From Pseudoduganella lurida (GTDB taxonomy: Bacteria > Pseudomonadota > Gammaproteobacteria > Burkholderiales > Burkholderiaceae_D): a stretch of 64,000 nucleotides of DNA. Below, in pieces: positions 36,615-45,700 of the stretch; position 1 is the first letter of the stretch, and the number at the start of each line of letters is the position of its first letter. Position numbers and translations under genes: made by a program. Under the pieces are notes generated by a model. The model was given only the letters and a program-made list of their open reading frames with translations. It searched no databases and had not been told where the DNA came from. The stretch is from positions 496,001-560,000 of the forward strand of contig NZ_VLLB01000002.1 of the NCBI RefSeq assembly GCF_007830455.1, read 5' to 3'.

Positions 36615-38318
36615 ATGGCGACGGGACGGCGGGAAGACGACGACAGCGTACCGATCGAGCAGCAGAGTGGCGGCCAGAGCCACCGCAAGCTGGCCAATGG
36701 CGAGCTGGAAGGCAATGCCTACTCGCCGCTGGGCGAGCCGGGCATGCGCCACTGGCAGGCCAGTTATGTGGAACATGCCAGCCTGGAAGAACGGGGCAAT
36801 ATCTTCTTTGCCGCCGTGGCCATGACGCGCATGCCGATGGTGATCACCGATCCGAACCAGCCGGACAATCCGATCGTGTTCGTCAACGGCGCCTTCCTCG
36901 ACCTCACGCAATATCAACAAGGTCAGGTGATGGGCCGCAACTGCCGCTTCCTGCAGGGACCCGACACCGACCCCAACACCGTCAGCGACGTGCGCAGCGC
37001 GATCGCCGAACACCGCGCGGTGGCGGTCGACATGCTGAACTACAAGGCCGACGGCACGCCGTTCTGGAACGCCCTGTTCATCGGCCCGATCTTCGACAAG
37101 GCCGGCCGGCTGCGCTACTTCTTCGCCTCGCAGATGGACATCACGCAGCGCCGCATCCACGAGCAGTCCTACCTGCAGGCGCAGAAGATGGAAGCGATCG
37201 GCCAGCTGACGGCCGGCCTGGCGCACGACTTCAACAACCTGCTGCAGGTGGTCAACGGCAACCTGGAACTGGCGCAGCGCCAGCTGGACAACAGGCCGGC
37301 CGCCATGCAGGCCATCACGCGGGCGCAGCGGGCGGCGATGAAGGGCGGCGCACTGACGCAGCAGCTGCTCACCTTCGCCCGCAAGCAGCGCCTGAACCCG
37401 CGTCGCATCAACCTCAATGCGCTGGTGCTCGAGTTCAGCGAAATGCTGGTGCGCACGCTGGGCCAGGAGATCCAGCTGCAGCTGGACCTGCGCCCCGGCC
37501 TGCCGCCCTGCGTGCTCGATCCCACGCACCTGGAAATGGCGCTCCTGAATGTGCTGATCAACGCCCGCGACGCCACGCCGGGCGGCGGCGAGGTCACCGT
37601 CGGCACCGCCGTGCTGGCCGATCCGAAGCGCGTGGCGCAGCACCACCTGCCGCCGGGCCATTACGCGGTGATCTGCGTGACCGACAAGGGCGCCGGCATG
37701 GATGCGGAAACGCTGCGCCGCGCCACCGAGCCCTTCTTCACCACCAAGGGACCCGGCACGGGCCTGGGCCTGGCAATGGTGCACGGCTTCGTGCAGCAGT
37801 CCCAGGGCCGGCTGGAAATCGACAGCAGGCCGGGCGAAGGCACGACCGTGCGGATGATCTTCCCGGTCGCCGACAGCGACGCCCATGCGGCACCGGTGGC
37901 GCCCGACCGGCCCGTCAAGATGGACGACGGCAAGCCGGTGATCCTGCTGGTGGAGGACAACGATGACGTGCGCCAGCTGGCGCAGATGGTGCTCGAGTCG
38001 AACGGCTATCCCGTCGTGGCCGCGGCCAGCGGCGAGGCGGCCCTCAGGCTGCTCGAGGAACGCGACGATATCGGCCTGCTGTTCTCGGACGTGATCATGC
38101 CGGGCGGGATGACGGGCCTGCAGCTGGCCGAACAGGTGCGCCAGAGCGATCCGGACCTGCCGGTCCTGCTGGCCAGCGGCTACACGGAACAGCTCACGGG
38201 CAGCGGCCGCGTCGAGTTCCCGATCCTGGCCAAGCCGTACCAGGAAGCGGAACTGCTCGAGCGCATCACCTCCGTCGTCGCGGGACACATCGCCCGGCCC
38301 CACCCGGCCAGCGTCTGA
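36615..38318 (+). CDS. LOV-domain blue-light hybrid histidine kinase
   Basis: The 567-residue soluble kinase has a LOV domain at about 62-178. Its motif GRNCRFLQG contains the photoactive Cys110 that forms the flavin adduct in blue light, with FWNALFIGPIFD later in the fold. A HisKA-type dimerisation domain follows with His204 in LAHDFNNLL, then an ATPase domain (GTGLGLAMVHGF) and a C-terminal receiver with phospho-acceptor Asp492. This LOV-kinase-receiver layout is known in bacteria, where light alters kinase output. ATG 36615 is chosen; ATG 36582 would add eleven residues. A degenerate receiver gene converges on it. Confidence 0.92.
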   Translation: MATGRREDDDSVPIEQQSGGQSHRKLANGELEGNAYSPLGEPGMRHWQASYVEHASLEERGNIFFAAVAMTRMPMVITDPNQPDNPIVFVNGAFLDLTQYQQGQVMGRNCRFLQGPDTDPNTVSDVRSAIAEHRAVAVDMLNYKADGTPFWNALFIGPIFDKAGRLRYFFASQMDITQRRIHEQSYLQAQKMEAIGQLTAGLAHDFNNLLQVVNGNLELAQRQLDNRPAAMQAITRAQRAAMKGGALTQQLLTFARKQRLNPRRINLNALVLEFSEMLVRTLGQEIQLQLDLRPGLPPCVLDPTHLEMALLNVLINARDATPGGGEVTVGTAVLADPKRVAQHHLPPGHYAVICVTDKGAGMDAETLRRATEPFFTTKGPGTGLGLAMVHGFVQQSQGRLEIDSRPGEGTTVRMIFPVADSDAHAAPVAPDRPVKMDDGKPVILLVEDNDDVRQLAQMVLESNGYPVVAAASGEAALRLLEERDDIGLLFSDVIMPGGMTGLQLAEQVRQSDPDLPVLLASGYTEQLTGSGRVEFPILAKPYQEAELLERITSVVAGHIARPHPASV

Positions 38319-38336
38319 CGCCGAACAGGCAGCCGC

Positions 38337-38777
38337 TCAGGTCACGAGCACGGGCCGCATGCCCATGGCCCGCCCGTCGACCACCCACAGGGGCCGCACT
38401 TCTGCCGGCCGGTCATGGCGGACCCGCGCCTCGCGCGGCATGCGCAGGACATAGTCGAAGGCGCGGTGCCGGTCCAGCAATGCCAGCCCGGCAGGCAGCA
38501 GCGCCACGGTGCGCATGCGCGCGCAGCCGGGAATCGTGCGCAGCGCGCGGGCCAGCTGGAAGCTGTCGAGATAGCGCAGGTCCATCGCCAGCACGGCCGC
38601 CGTCGGATAAAAGGCGCGGGCCTTGTCCAGCGCCGCCACGCCGTCGAACGCGATGCGCACGGCAAAGCCGGCGGCGGTGCAGGCACGCGCCAGCGTCTCG
38701 GCCATCGCATGGTCGGCGCATGCCACCAGCACGCGGTCGCCGGGACGGAAGGGGGAAGTCAAATTCGCAGTCGTCAT
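38337..38777 (-). CDS. Degenerate receiver-domain protein
   Basis: The 146-residue protein has a receiver-like fold (RVLVACADHAMAETLARAC, AAVLAMDLRYLDSFQLARAL, RTVALLPAGL, FDYVLRMP). The acidic pair after strand 1 is reduced to one aspartate (CAD), a possible phospho-acceptor remains in AMDL, and the conserved lysine is replaced by arginine. Phosphorylation is therefore doubtful. AGGAG precedes the ATG. It is convergent with the LOV kinase (18 bp apart); a functional link is possible but unproven. Confidence 0.65.
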   Translation of the reverse strand: MTTANLTSPFRPGDRVLVACADHAMAETLARACTAAGFAVRIAFDGVAALDKARAFYPTAAVLAMDLRYLDSFQLARALRTIPGCARMRTVALLPAGLALLDRHRAFDYVLRMPREARVRHDRPAEVRPLWVVDGRAMGMRPVLVT

Positions 38778-38970
38778 CGCAATCTCCTGGAACGGAAATT
38801 CTGGCATGCACGGCCGATATCGGCGTAGGGGTGCGGCTTGTGCCCTTGTGGGATCAGGCCGATACAAGGCCCGGACAGGAAGAGCACGGTGCATGGCGCG
38901 CGGCGCGCCAGGGTTCGCGAAATGGGCCTATGCTGTTTCCCGTTCCCGCGCCCCATCCTGCGAGACGACG

Positions 38971-39609
38971 ATGGACGAGTCCTTCTGCTTACCCTTCCGC
39001 GACCGCGCCCAGGCCGCCGGCCTGCTCGCCGAACGCCTGCTGGCCTGGCGCGGCCGCAAGCCCCTGGTGCTGGCCATCCCGCGCGGCGCCGTGCCGATGG
39101 GCCGCATCATCGCCAACCGGCTGGAGGGCGAGCTCGACGTGGTATTGGTGCGCAAGATCCCGTCCGCCATCGAACCGGAACTGGCCGTGGGCGCCGTGGA
39201 CGAACATGGCACGGTGGAACTGGCGCCCTACTTCAACCGCACCCGCACCGGCATGGAATGGGTCGACGTGCAGGCCCGCGAACAGGTGGCACTGATGCGC
39301 CGGCGCCGCAGCGCATATGGACCGTCGGCGGAGGTGGCGGGACGGGGCGTGATCGTCGTGGACGACGGCCTCGCCACCGGGTCGACGATGGCGGCCGCCC
39401 TGCGCGTGCTGAAGCGCCGCGATCCGGGACGCCTGGTGGCGTGCGTGCCGGTGGCCTCGGCCCAGGCCGTGGCACTGGTCGCACCGCTGTGCGACGAAGT
39501 GGTGGTGCTGGCCACGCCGTTCAACTTCACGTCCGTCAGCCGCAACTACGAGGTGTTCCCCCAGGTCGAGGAAGCGGAGGTGCTGTGCCTGCTGGACGGC
39601 CGCACCTGA
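38971..39609 (+). CDS. Phosphoribosyltransferase family protein
   Basis: The 212-residue protein has the PRPP-binding signature VIVVDDGLATGSTM (127-140) and an N-terminal VLAIPRGAVPMGRIIANRL with DVVLVRKIPS. These match the stand-alone PRTase-like proteins often found beside dienelactone hydrolases or universal stress genes. The acceptor base is not evident and the protein may be regulatory. The ribosome site is weak, but the ATG at 38971 fits the family N-terminus. Confidence 0.85.
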   Translation: MDESFCLPFRDRAQAAGLLAERLLAWRGRKPLVLAIPRGAVPMGRIIANRLEGELDVVLVRKIPSAIEPELAVGAVDEHGTVELAPYFNRTRTGMEWVDVQAREQVALMRRRRSAYGPSAEVAGRGVIVVDDGLATGSTMAAALRVLKRRDPGRLVACVPVASAQAVALVAPLCDEVVVLATPFNFTSVSRNYEVFPQVEEAEVLCLLDGRT

Positions 39610-39618
39610 AGAGCGGCG

Positions 39619-40503
39619 CTAGGCCAGCGCCGTGTCGAGCACCATCATCAGGATGAAGCCGGCCACCACGGCAATCGACGCCGTGCGGCTGTTGCCGTTG
39701 CGGTGGGATTCCGGAATCACGTCATGGCTGATCACGAACAGCATCGCGCCGGCAGCCAGCGCCAGGCCCCACGGCAGCATCCAGCGGGCGTGCTCGATCA
39801 GCATGGCGCCCGTCACGGCCGCCACCGGTTCGATCAGGCCGGAGACGACGCCCAGGCCGCAGGCAAACAGCCGGCCGTAGCCGACCGAGCGCAGCGCGAG
39901 TGCCACCACGAGGCCTTCCGGCACGTCCTGGATGGAGATGCCGGTGGCCAGACTGTGCGCCTTGGTCAGGTCCACGCCCGCATAGGCCACGCCGATCGCC
40001 AGGCCCTCCGGCAGGTTGTGGATGGCCACCGCGGCCACGAACAGCCATGCCCGTTTCAAGGAGTCGCTGCGCGCCGGATCCACCTCGTCGAGGATGTTCT
40101 GGTCGCGCACGAAATGGTCCAGCAGCAGCACCAGGCCCATGCCGAGCAGGATGCCGCCGCCGATCGTCGCGCTGGCCTCGAACGCGCCGGCGCCCGCGCC
40201 ACGCGCCGCGGCAATGCCGGGAATGACGAGGGAGAACGCGGTGGCGGCCAGCATCACCCCGGCACCGAAGCCGAGGAAGCCGTCATAGGTCCGCTGCGAG
40301 AAATTCTGCGACAGCAGCACGGGCAAGGTGCCCAGTGCCGTCGCCAGGGCGGCGGTGCCGCCGCCCAGCAATGCGCCATGGATGCTGGCGTCGAACGCCC
40401 GGATGTCGCCGGCCATGCCCGTCATCAGTGCCAGGACTGCGCCAAGGCAGGCCGCGGCAATGAGGGCATAGCGCCAGCTGGGGAGAACGCGCGCCAGCTG
40501 CAT
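39619..40503 (-). CDS. ZIP-family metal transporter
   Basis: The 294-residue membrane protein has about eight helices, a metal-binding HNLPEGLAIGVAYAG and a second QDVPEGLVVALAL, the hallmark pair of ZIP transporters of the ZupT/GufA type. ZIP proteins carry zinc, iron or manganese into the cytoplasm. The ATG at 40503 lies one base from the stop codon of the manganese catalase gene, so translation is probably coupled and manganese is a likely substrate. The loop between helices III and IV (HFVRDQNILDEVDPARSD) carries only a few acidic and histidine residues. Confidence 0.88.
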   Translation of the reverse strand: MQLARVLPSWRYALIAAACLGAVLALMTGMAGDIRAFDASIHGALLGGGTAALATALGTLPVLLSQNFSQRTYDGFLGFGAGVMLAATAFSLVIPGIAAARGAGAGAFEASATIGGGILLGMGLVLLLDHFVRDQNILDEVDPARSDSLKRAWLFVAAVAIHNLPEGLAIGVAYAGVDLTKAHSLATGISIQDVPEGLVVALALRSVGYGRLFACGLGVVSGLIEPVAAVTGAMLIEHARWMLPWGLALAAGAMLFVISHDVIPESHRNGNSRTASIAVVAGFILMMVLDTALA

Positions 40504-40504
40504 G

Positions 40505-41470
40505 TCACGGCCTTGCGATCGGCGCGTGCGGCGCCGAGCCATCCGGCGTGCTCGGGATCGCACCGTCTTCGGCCGAGGCCGAAGCGAGCTTGCCCGGATC
40601 GTCCGTCATGCCCAGGTCGGTGCCGGTGACGGGATCGACGCCGGGATTGGACACCTGGCGCGCCGCCATCTGGTTCAGCAGCTGCGCATCGTCGGCATCG
40701 AGCTCCACGCTCGCGTCGCCGCTGCCGCCATCGACGGCCACCTGCTGGTCGCGGTCCTTGACGACTTCCCACTTCTCGCCGCTGTTCCAGGCACCGTTCA
40801 GTTCCGGGCCGCCTTGCGACATCTTGTAGTAGACGCTGGCGAATTCCGGACGGCCGGCCGTTTTACCCGGCGGGAAGTTCGGCTCGATCGCGTACAGCGC
40901 CTTCTCGAAGGACTTCTGGTGGGCGATCTCGCGCGTCATCAGGAAGCCCAGTGCTTCGCGCACGCCGGGGTCGGGCGTCAGCGCGATCAGGCGTTCGTAG
41001 ACGATCTTGGCACGCGCCTCGGCCGCGATGTTGGAACGCAGGTCGGCGGTCGGCTCGGTGATCGAGTCGATGTAGGCCGCGGTCCAGGGCACGCCGGCCG
41101 AATTGGTCAGCGGTGCGCCGGCGCCATACAGCACCTGGGTGATGTGGCTGTCATTGCCCGCGCCCGTGATGCGGCGGTACATCTCGCCTTCCTCGTCCAC
41201 CGCTTCGGACAGGCGGCCCTTGGCGCCCTTGTTCAGCATCACCACGATATTGCCGATCACTTCCAGGTGGCTCAGCTCCTCGGTCGCGATATCGAACAGC
41301 ATGTCCTTGCGGCCCGGATCGTCCTCGGCAACGGCCTGGGTGAAGTAGCGCATTGCGGCGGCGAGCTCGCCCTGCGGGCCGCCGAACTGTTCGAGCATCA
41401 GGTTGGCGAGACCCGGATTGGGCTCGCTGACGCGCACGGTGTACTGCAAGCGCTTGTTGTGTGCAAACAT
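40505..41470 (-). CDS. Manganese catalase
   Basis: The 321-residue protein has a four-helix bundle with the dimanganese ligands in MLFDIATEELSHLEVIG (Glu-x-x-His), EARAKIVYERL and LMTREIAHQKSFEKAL, typical of non-haem catalases that split hydrogen peroxide. The C-terminal 80 residues are an acidic, low-complexity tail (DGGSGDASVELDADDAQ, DPVTGTDLGMTDDPG). GGAGG lies ahead of the ATG at 41470. It is the first gene of a two-gene operon with a ZIP transporter. Confidence 0.94.
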   Translation of the reverse strand: MFAHNKRLQYTVRVSEPNPGLANLMLEQFGGPQGELAAAMRYFTQAVAEDDPGRKDMLFDIATEELSHLEVIGNIVVMLNKGAKGRLSEAVDEEGEMYRRITGAGNDSHITQVLYGAGAPLTNSAGVPWTAAYIDSITEPTADLRSNIAAEARAKIVYERLIALTPDPGVREALGFLMTREIAHQKSFEKALYAIEPNFPPGKTAGRPEFASVYYKMSQGGPELNGAWNSGEKWEVVKDRDQQVAVDGGSGDASVELDADDAQLLNQMAARQVSNPGVDPVTGTDLGMTDDPGKLASASAEDGAIPSTPDGSAPHAPIARP

Positions 41471-41617
41471 TCCTGCCTCCTGTCGGTGAGATGGATTCCT
41501 GCCACTGCTTTCCAGATGAAGCAGCGCTGGCAAACCCATCTTCTCAGCCGGGCAACGTGTCGCCCATAGGAACTTCGTGACACATCTTGTAGGACAACGC
41601 CAGCTCAAAATGAAACA

Positions 41618-42694
41618 TTACGGCTGCTTAACGAACGTGTCCGTGCCGTCCTGCGCTGCCGTCAGCAGGCGGCGCAGCACTTCGCCGCTGCGCTGGGCCT
41701 GGGCCGCCTGTTCGACATAGTCCACGGCGGTGCCGGCATGGCCGCTGGCGATGGCTTCGTCCGCCATCTGGCGCAGCAGCCGCTCCTTTTCCTGCAGCGC
41801 GCGCAGCGCCGCCCACAGCGACTCCTCGACCGCCTGGCACTGGTGATCGGCAAGCACCTTTTCGGTGTAGGCGTGGCCCGTGTGGCAGCGGTACCGCCGG
41901 GGCACCAGGCCGTGCAGCTCCCACAGCGAACCGTGGCACTCGGGACAGGTGAAGGTCGAGGGCGTTCCAAATTTCGCGAGGCTGTCCATGTCGGCACTCC
42001 CTGCAGCAAAACGGTTCTCAAGGCGGATCCAGTCCGGCACCTGGCGTGGCGCATTGCGCGCGGCCACCAGGCTGTCGCCCACGATGCGATCGAGCATCGC
42101 GGCGATCTGCGGCAGGCGCAGCACATGGTCCACCTCCACGTGGCGCAGCGCACTGGCCGGCATGTCGGCGGCGAAGGCGTCTTCCGGCAGCTGCACGACG
42201 GCCTTGCCGCCGCATTCCTTGATGGCCTGCAGGCCGGCCGTGCCGTCGTCGAGCATGCCAGTCAGGATCACGGCGGTGGCGCGCGCGCCGAACGCCGCGG
42301 CGGCCGAACGGAACAGCGGATCGATGGCCGGCCGCGCATGGTTCTCGCGCGGCCCGTGGGCCAGCGCGACGCGGGCGCGGTCGCCGTCGCGCTGAAGCAG
42401 CAGGTGCCGGTCGGGCGGCGCCACCAGCACCCGGCCCGGCTCCAGGATATCGCCATCGCGCGCGTGGCGCACGGGCAGCTGCGTGGCGCCGGCCAGCAGC
42501 GAGGGCAGGATGCTGTCGTGGCTGCCAATATGCATGACCACCAGCACGGCGGCGGGAAACTGCAGCGGCAGGCCGCCCAGCACGATGCGCAGCGCGTCGA
42601 TGCCACCGGTGGACGTGCCGATGACGACCACGTCGTCGGCCGCAAAGACGGGGGTGGCAAGGGGACCAAGGGGAGTAAGAGGCGTCGTGTTCAT
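41618..42694 (-). CDS. Stand-alone CheB-type methylesterase with C-terminal zinc ribbon
   Basis: The 358-residue protein lacks a receiver domain. Residues about 20-205 form a CheB catalytic domain with the triad in IGTSTGGID (Ser), VVMHIGS (His) and LTGMLDDGTAG (Asp). The C-terminal part has a CPECHG and CHTGHAYT zinc-ribbon-like pair followed by a helical tail. This CheB-zinc form occurs next to fused CheB/CheR/kinase genes, as here: the fusion gene lies 81 bases upstream on the same strand. It may deamidate or demethylate a receptor without phosphorylation control. Confidence 0.88.
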   Translation of the reverse strand: MNTTPLTPLGPLATPVFAADDVVVIGTSTGGIDALRIVLGGLPLQFPAAVLVVMHIGSHDSILPSLLAGATQLPVRHARDGDILEPGRVLVAPPDRHLLLQRDGDRARVALAHGPRENHARPAIDPLFRSAAAAFGARATAVILTGMLDDGTAGLQAIKECGGKAVVQLPEDAFAADMPASALRHVEVDHVLRLPQIAAMLDRIVGDSLVAARNAPRQVPDWIRLENRFAAGSADMDSLAKFGTPSTFTCPECHGSLWELHGLVPRRYRCHTGHAYTEKVLADHQCQAVEESLWAALRALQEKERLLRQMADEAIASGHAGTAVDYVEQAAQAQRSGEVLRRLLTAAQDGTDTFVKQP

Positions 42695-42775
42695 CCTGCC
42701 ATCATCGAAGAGCCGTCCTGCCGGGTCGGTGCGTTGCTGCACAGAGGCCCGGCATTCCGGCGGGCCGGGCGGGCG

Positions 42776-45700
42776 TCAGGCGCGCGGCAGCAGCCGGTCG
42801 ATCATCCGGCACAGGCCCTCGAGCGTGACGAGCTTCGTCATGAAGTCCGAGAAGCCCGCGTCGCGCGCGCGCTGCACGTCCTCGTCCCGGCCCAGGCCGC
42901 TGGCCGCGATGGCCGGCAGGTCCTGCAGGCCCGGCATGGCGCGCACCCTGCGCATGAAGTCGAGTCCGTCCATGTCCGGCATCGACACATCCGAGATCAC
43001 CAGGTCGACCGGCTGTTCGCCCAGCAGCTGCAGGGCGCGCCGCGCGGTGGTGGCAATCAAGACCTGCGCCCCTTCCAGCTCCAGCAGCACCTGGAAGGTT
43101 TCCGCCGTGTCCTCCGCATCGTCGACGATCAGGATGCGGCGCCCGCTCATCGAGGTGCTGTCGCCCACGCCATCGGCACCGCCCGGCGCGCGCTGATCGT
43201 GCGGCACCGGCAGTCGCACCGTGAAGCGGCTGCCGTGGCCCAGGCCGGCGGACGATGCTTCCACGCTGCCGCCATGCAGCTCGACCAGCTGGCGCACCAG
43301 CGCCAGGCCGATGCCCAGGCCGGCCTTGCTGCGCACCGCCTGCGCACCGCCCTGGCGGAACATGTTGAAGATGTCCGGCAGCAGGTCGGCCGCGATGCCG
43401 GCGCCATTGTCCTCCACGTCGATGCGGGCATCGTCATCCTCGCGCGCCACGCGGACCACGATGGTGCCGCCGGCCGGCGTGAACTTGATGGCATTGCTGA
43501 TCAGGTTCAGCACCACCTGCTCGATGCGCACCGGGTCCGCCTCCACGTACACCGGCTCGTCCAGCGGCTCGTAGCGCAGCGTGAGGCCTGCCACCACCGG
43601 ATCGGCGCGCATCACTTCCACGATGCGCGCGGCCAGGTCGCCCAGGTCCACGGTGCGGCGCGCCAGCGCCAGCTTGCCGGTCGAGACGCGCGACATGTCC
43701 ATCAGGTCCTCGATGATCTTGGCCTGGCTGGACACGGCGTTGCGGATGATCGATGCGGCGCGCACCGCCGGCGCCGTCTGGCGCACGGCCGGCAGCCGCG
43801 CCAGCAGCTCGACATTGATGTAGATGAGGTTGAGCGGATGGCGCAGCTCGTGCGACATCACGGCCAGGAATTCGTCCTTCAGCGCGCTGGTGCTCTCCGC
43901 CTGGCTGCGACCGGCCTGTTCGCTGGACAGTTCCGCCGCGCGGCGGCTGTCCTGCTGGGCGCGCACCGTCTGGTCGCGGGCGATCTTTGCATAGCCCTGG
44001 AACTGGCCGTTGTGCAGCGGCGTGGTGATGCCGGCGCAGAAGAAGCGGCTGCCATCCTTGCGCACGTGCCAGCGTTCGTCCTCGGCGCGGCCATCGGCAT
44101 CGGCGCGGCGGCGTTCGTCCGCCGGCGCCGCCGCCGCGATGTCCTCGGGGGTGAAGATCAGGTCCAGGCTCTGGCCCAGCATCTCGGCCTCGCCGTAGCC
44201 GAAGTTGCGCTCGGCGCCCTTGTTCCAGCCCGTCACGCGGCCCGCCTCGTCCATCGTGATGATGGCGTAGTCGTCGGTGCTTTCCGCCACCAGGCGCATC
44301 CACTCCTCGCCGGCGCGCACCTTTTCCTCCGCCTCGCGGCGGCCGGTGATGTCGAAGAACGTCATCACGGCGCCCTCGATCTTGTCCTCCGTGGTGCGGT
44401 AGGGCAGCAGCCGGGCGATGTAGTAGCGCCCGTCGTTGCTGCGCACTTCCCGCTCCACCAGGCGCAGCGTCTCGAAGGTGGTCGACGCGTCGGCCGGCAG
44501 CTCGCTGTAGTCGAGCCGGTGCGTGATGTCGAGCAGGGAGCGGCCGATGTCGGTGGGGATGATGCTGAAGATGTCCGCCGCGCGGGGCGTGAAGCGCTTG
44601 ATGCGCATGGCCCGGTCGACGAACACGGTGGCGATGTCGGTCGAGGCGATCAGGTTGTTCAGGTCGTCGTTGGCCTTGCCGGTTTCCTCCACCTTCACCT
44701 TCAGCTCGTAGTTGACGGTGATGAGTTCCTCGTTGACCGACTGCAGCTCCTCCTTGCTGGTTTCCAGCTCCTCGGTGGCCGAACGCAGTTCCTCGTTGAT
44801 GGCCTGCAGTTCCTCGTTCGACGCGCGGAGCTCCTCGTTGGAGATCTCGGCATGCTCGATGGTTTCCTGCAGCTTCTCCTTGCTGCGCTGCAGTTCCGAC
44901 TCCAGCTGGTCCAGCACCAGGTCGTTGTGCTGGTGCTGGCTGTCGCGCGGCTCGTCGTTCAGCGACTGCTCGATTTCCTCGAACAGCACCAGCACGAAGT
45001 CCGTGCTGGCCGCCTCGTCGTTGAACGGCCGCACGATCATGTTGACGAACCAGGTGCGCTCGTCGCGCCGCACCAGCACGCGCTGGCCTTCCACGCTGTT
45101 GCCGCTCTGGAGCGCCTGGTACAGGGCGCTGCGCAGTTCCAGGCGCAGGTCCGGCAGCACCAGTGCCAGCACGTTGCGCGACGGCTCGCCGCCCACGTGG
45201 CGCAGGAAGCGCCCGGCCGAGTCGGACATGTGCACGATGTTCGACTCGCGGTCCACCACGATGCTGGGCGGCGCGAAGCGGGACAGTGCGCGCTGGTGCA
45301 CCTCGGAATACGAGAACTGGCGCCGCTGGCCGCCGCCGGCCTGGGCCAGTTCCGGCAGCCGGTTGACGGGCGCGTTCGACAGCGACGGCACGTAGCGCGC
45401 GCCGCGCGACAGGGGCCGCGCCCGGTAGATGCGGTTCTTCTTGTCGTAAGGGACGAAGAACTCGGCCGCCGCATCGGCCGATTCGGAGGAGCCGAGGAAC
45501 AGGAAGCCGTCCGGCTTGAGCGCCGAGTGGAACATCTCCATCACGCGCAGCTGCACGTCGCGGTTCAGGTAGATCAGCAGGTTGCGGCAGGAGATCATGT
45601 CCAGCTTCGAGAACGGCGGATCGCGCAGCAGGTTGTGCGAGGCGAACAGGATGCGGTCGCGGATCGTCTTGCGGATGCGGTAGCGATCGTCCTCCCTGGT

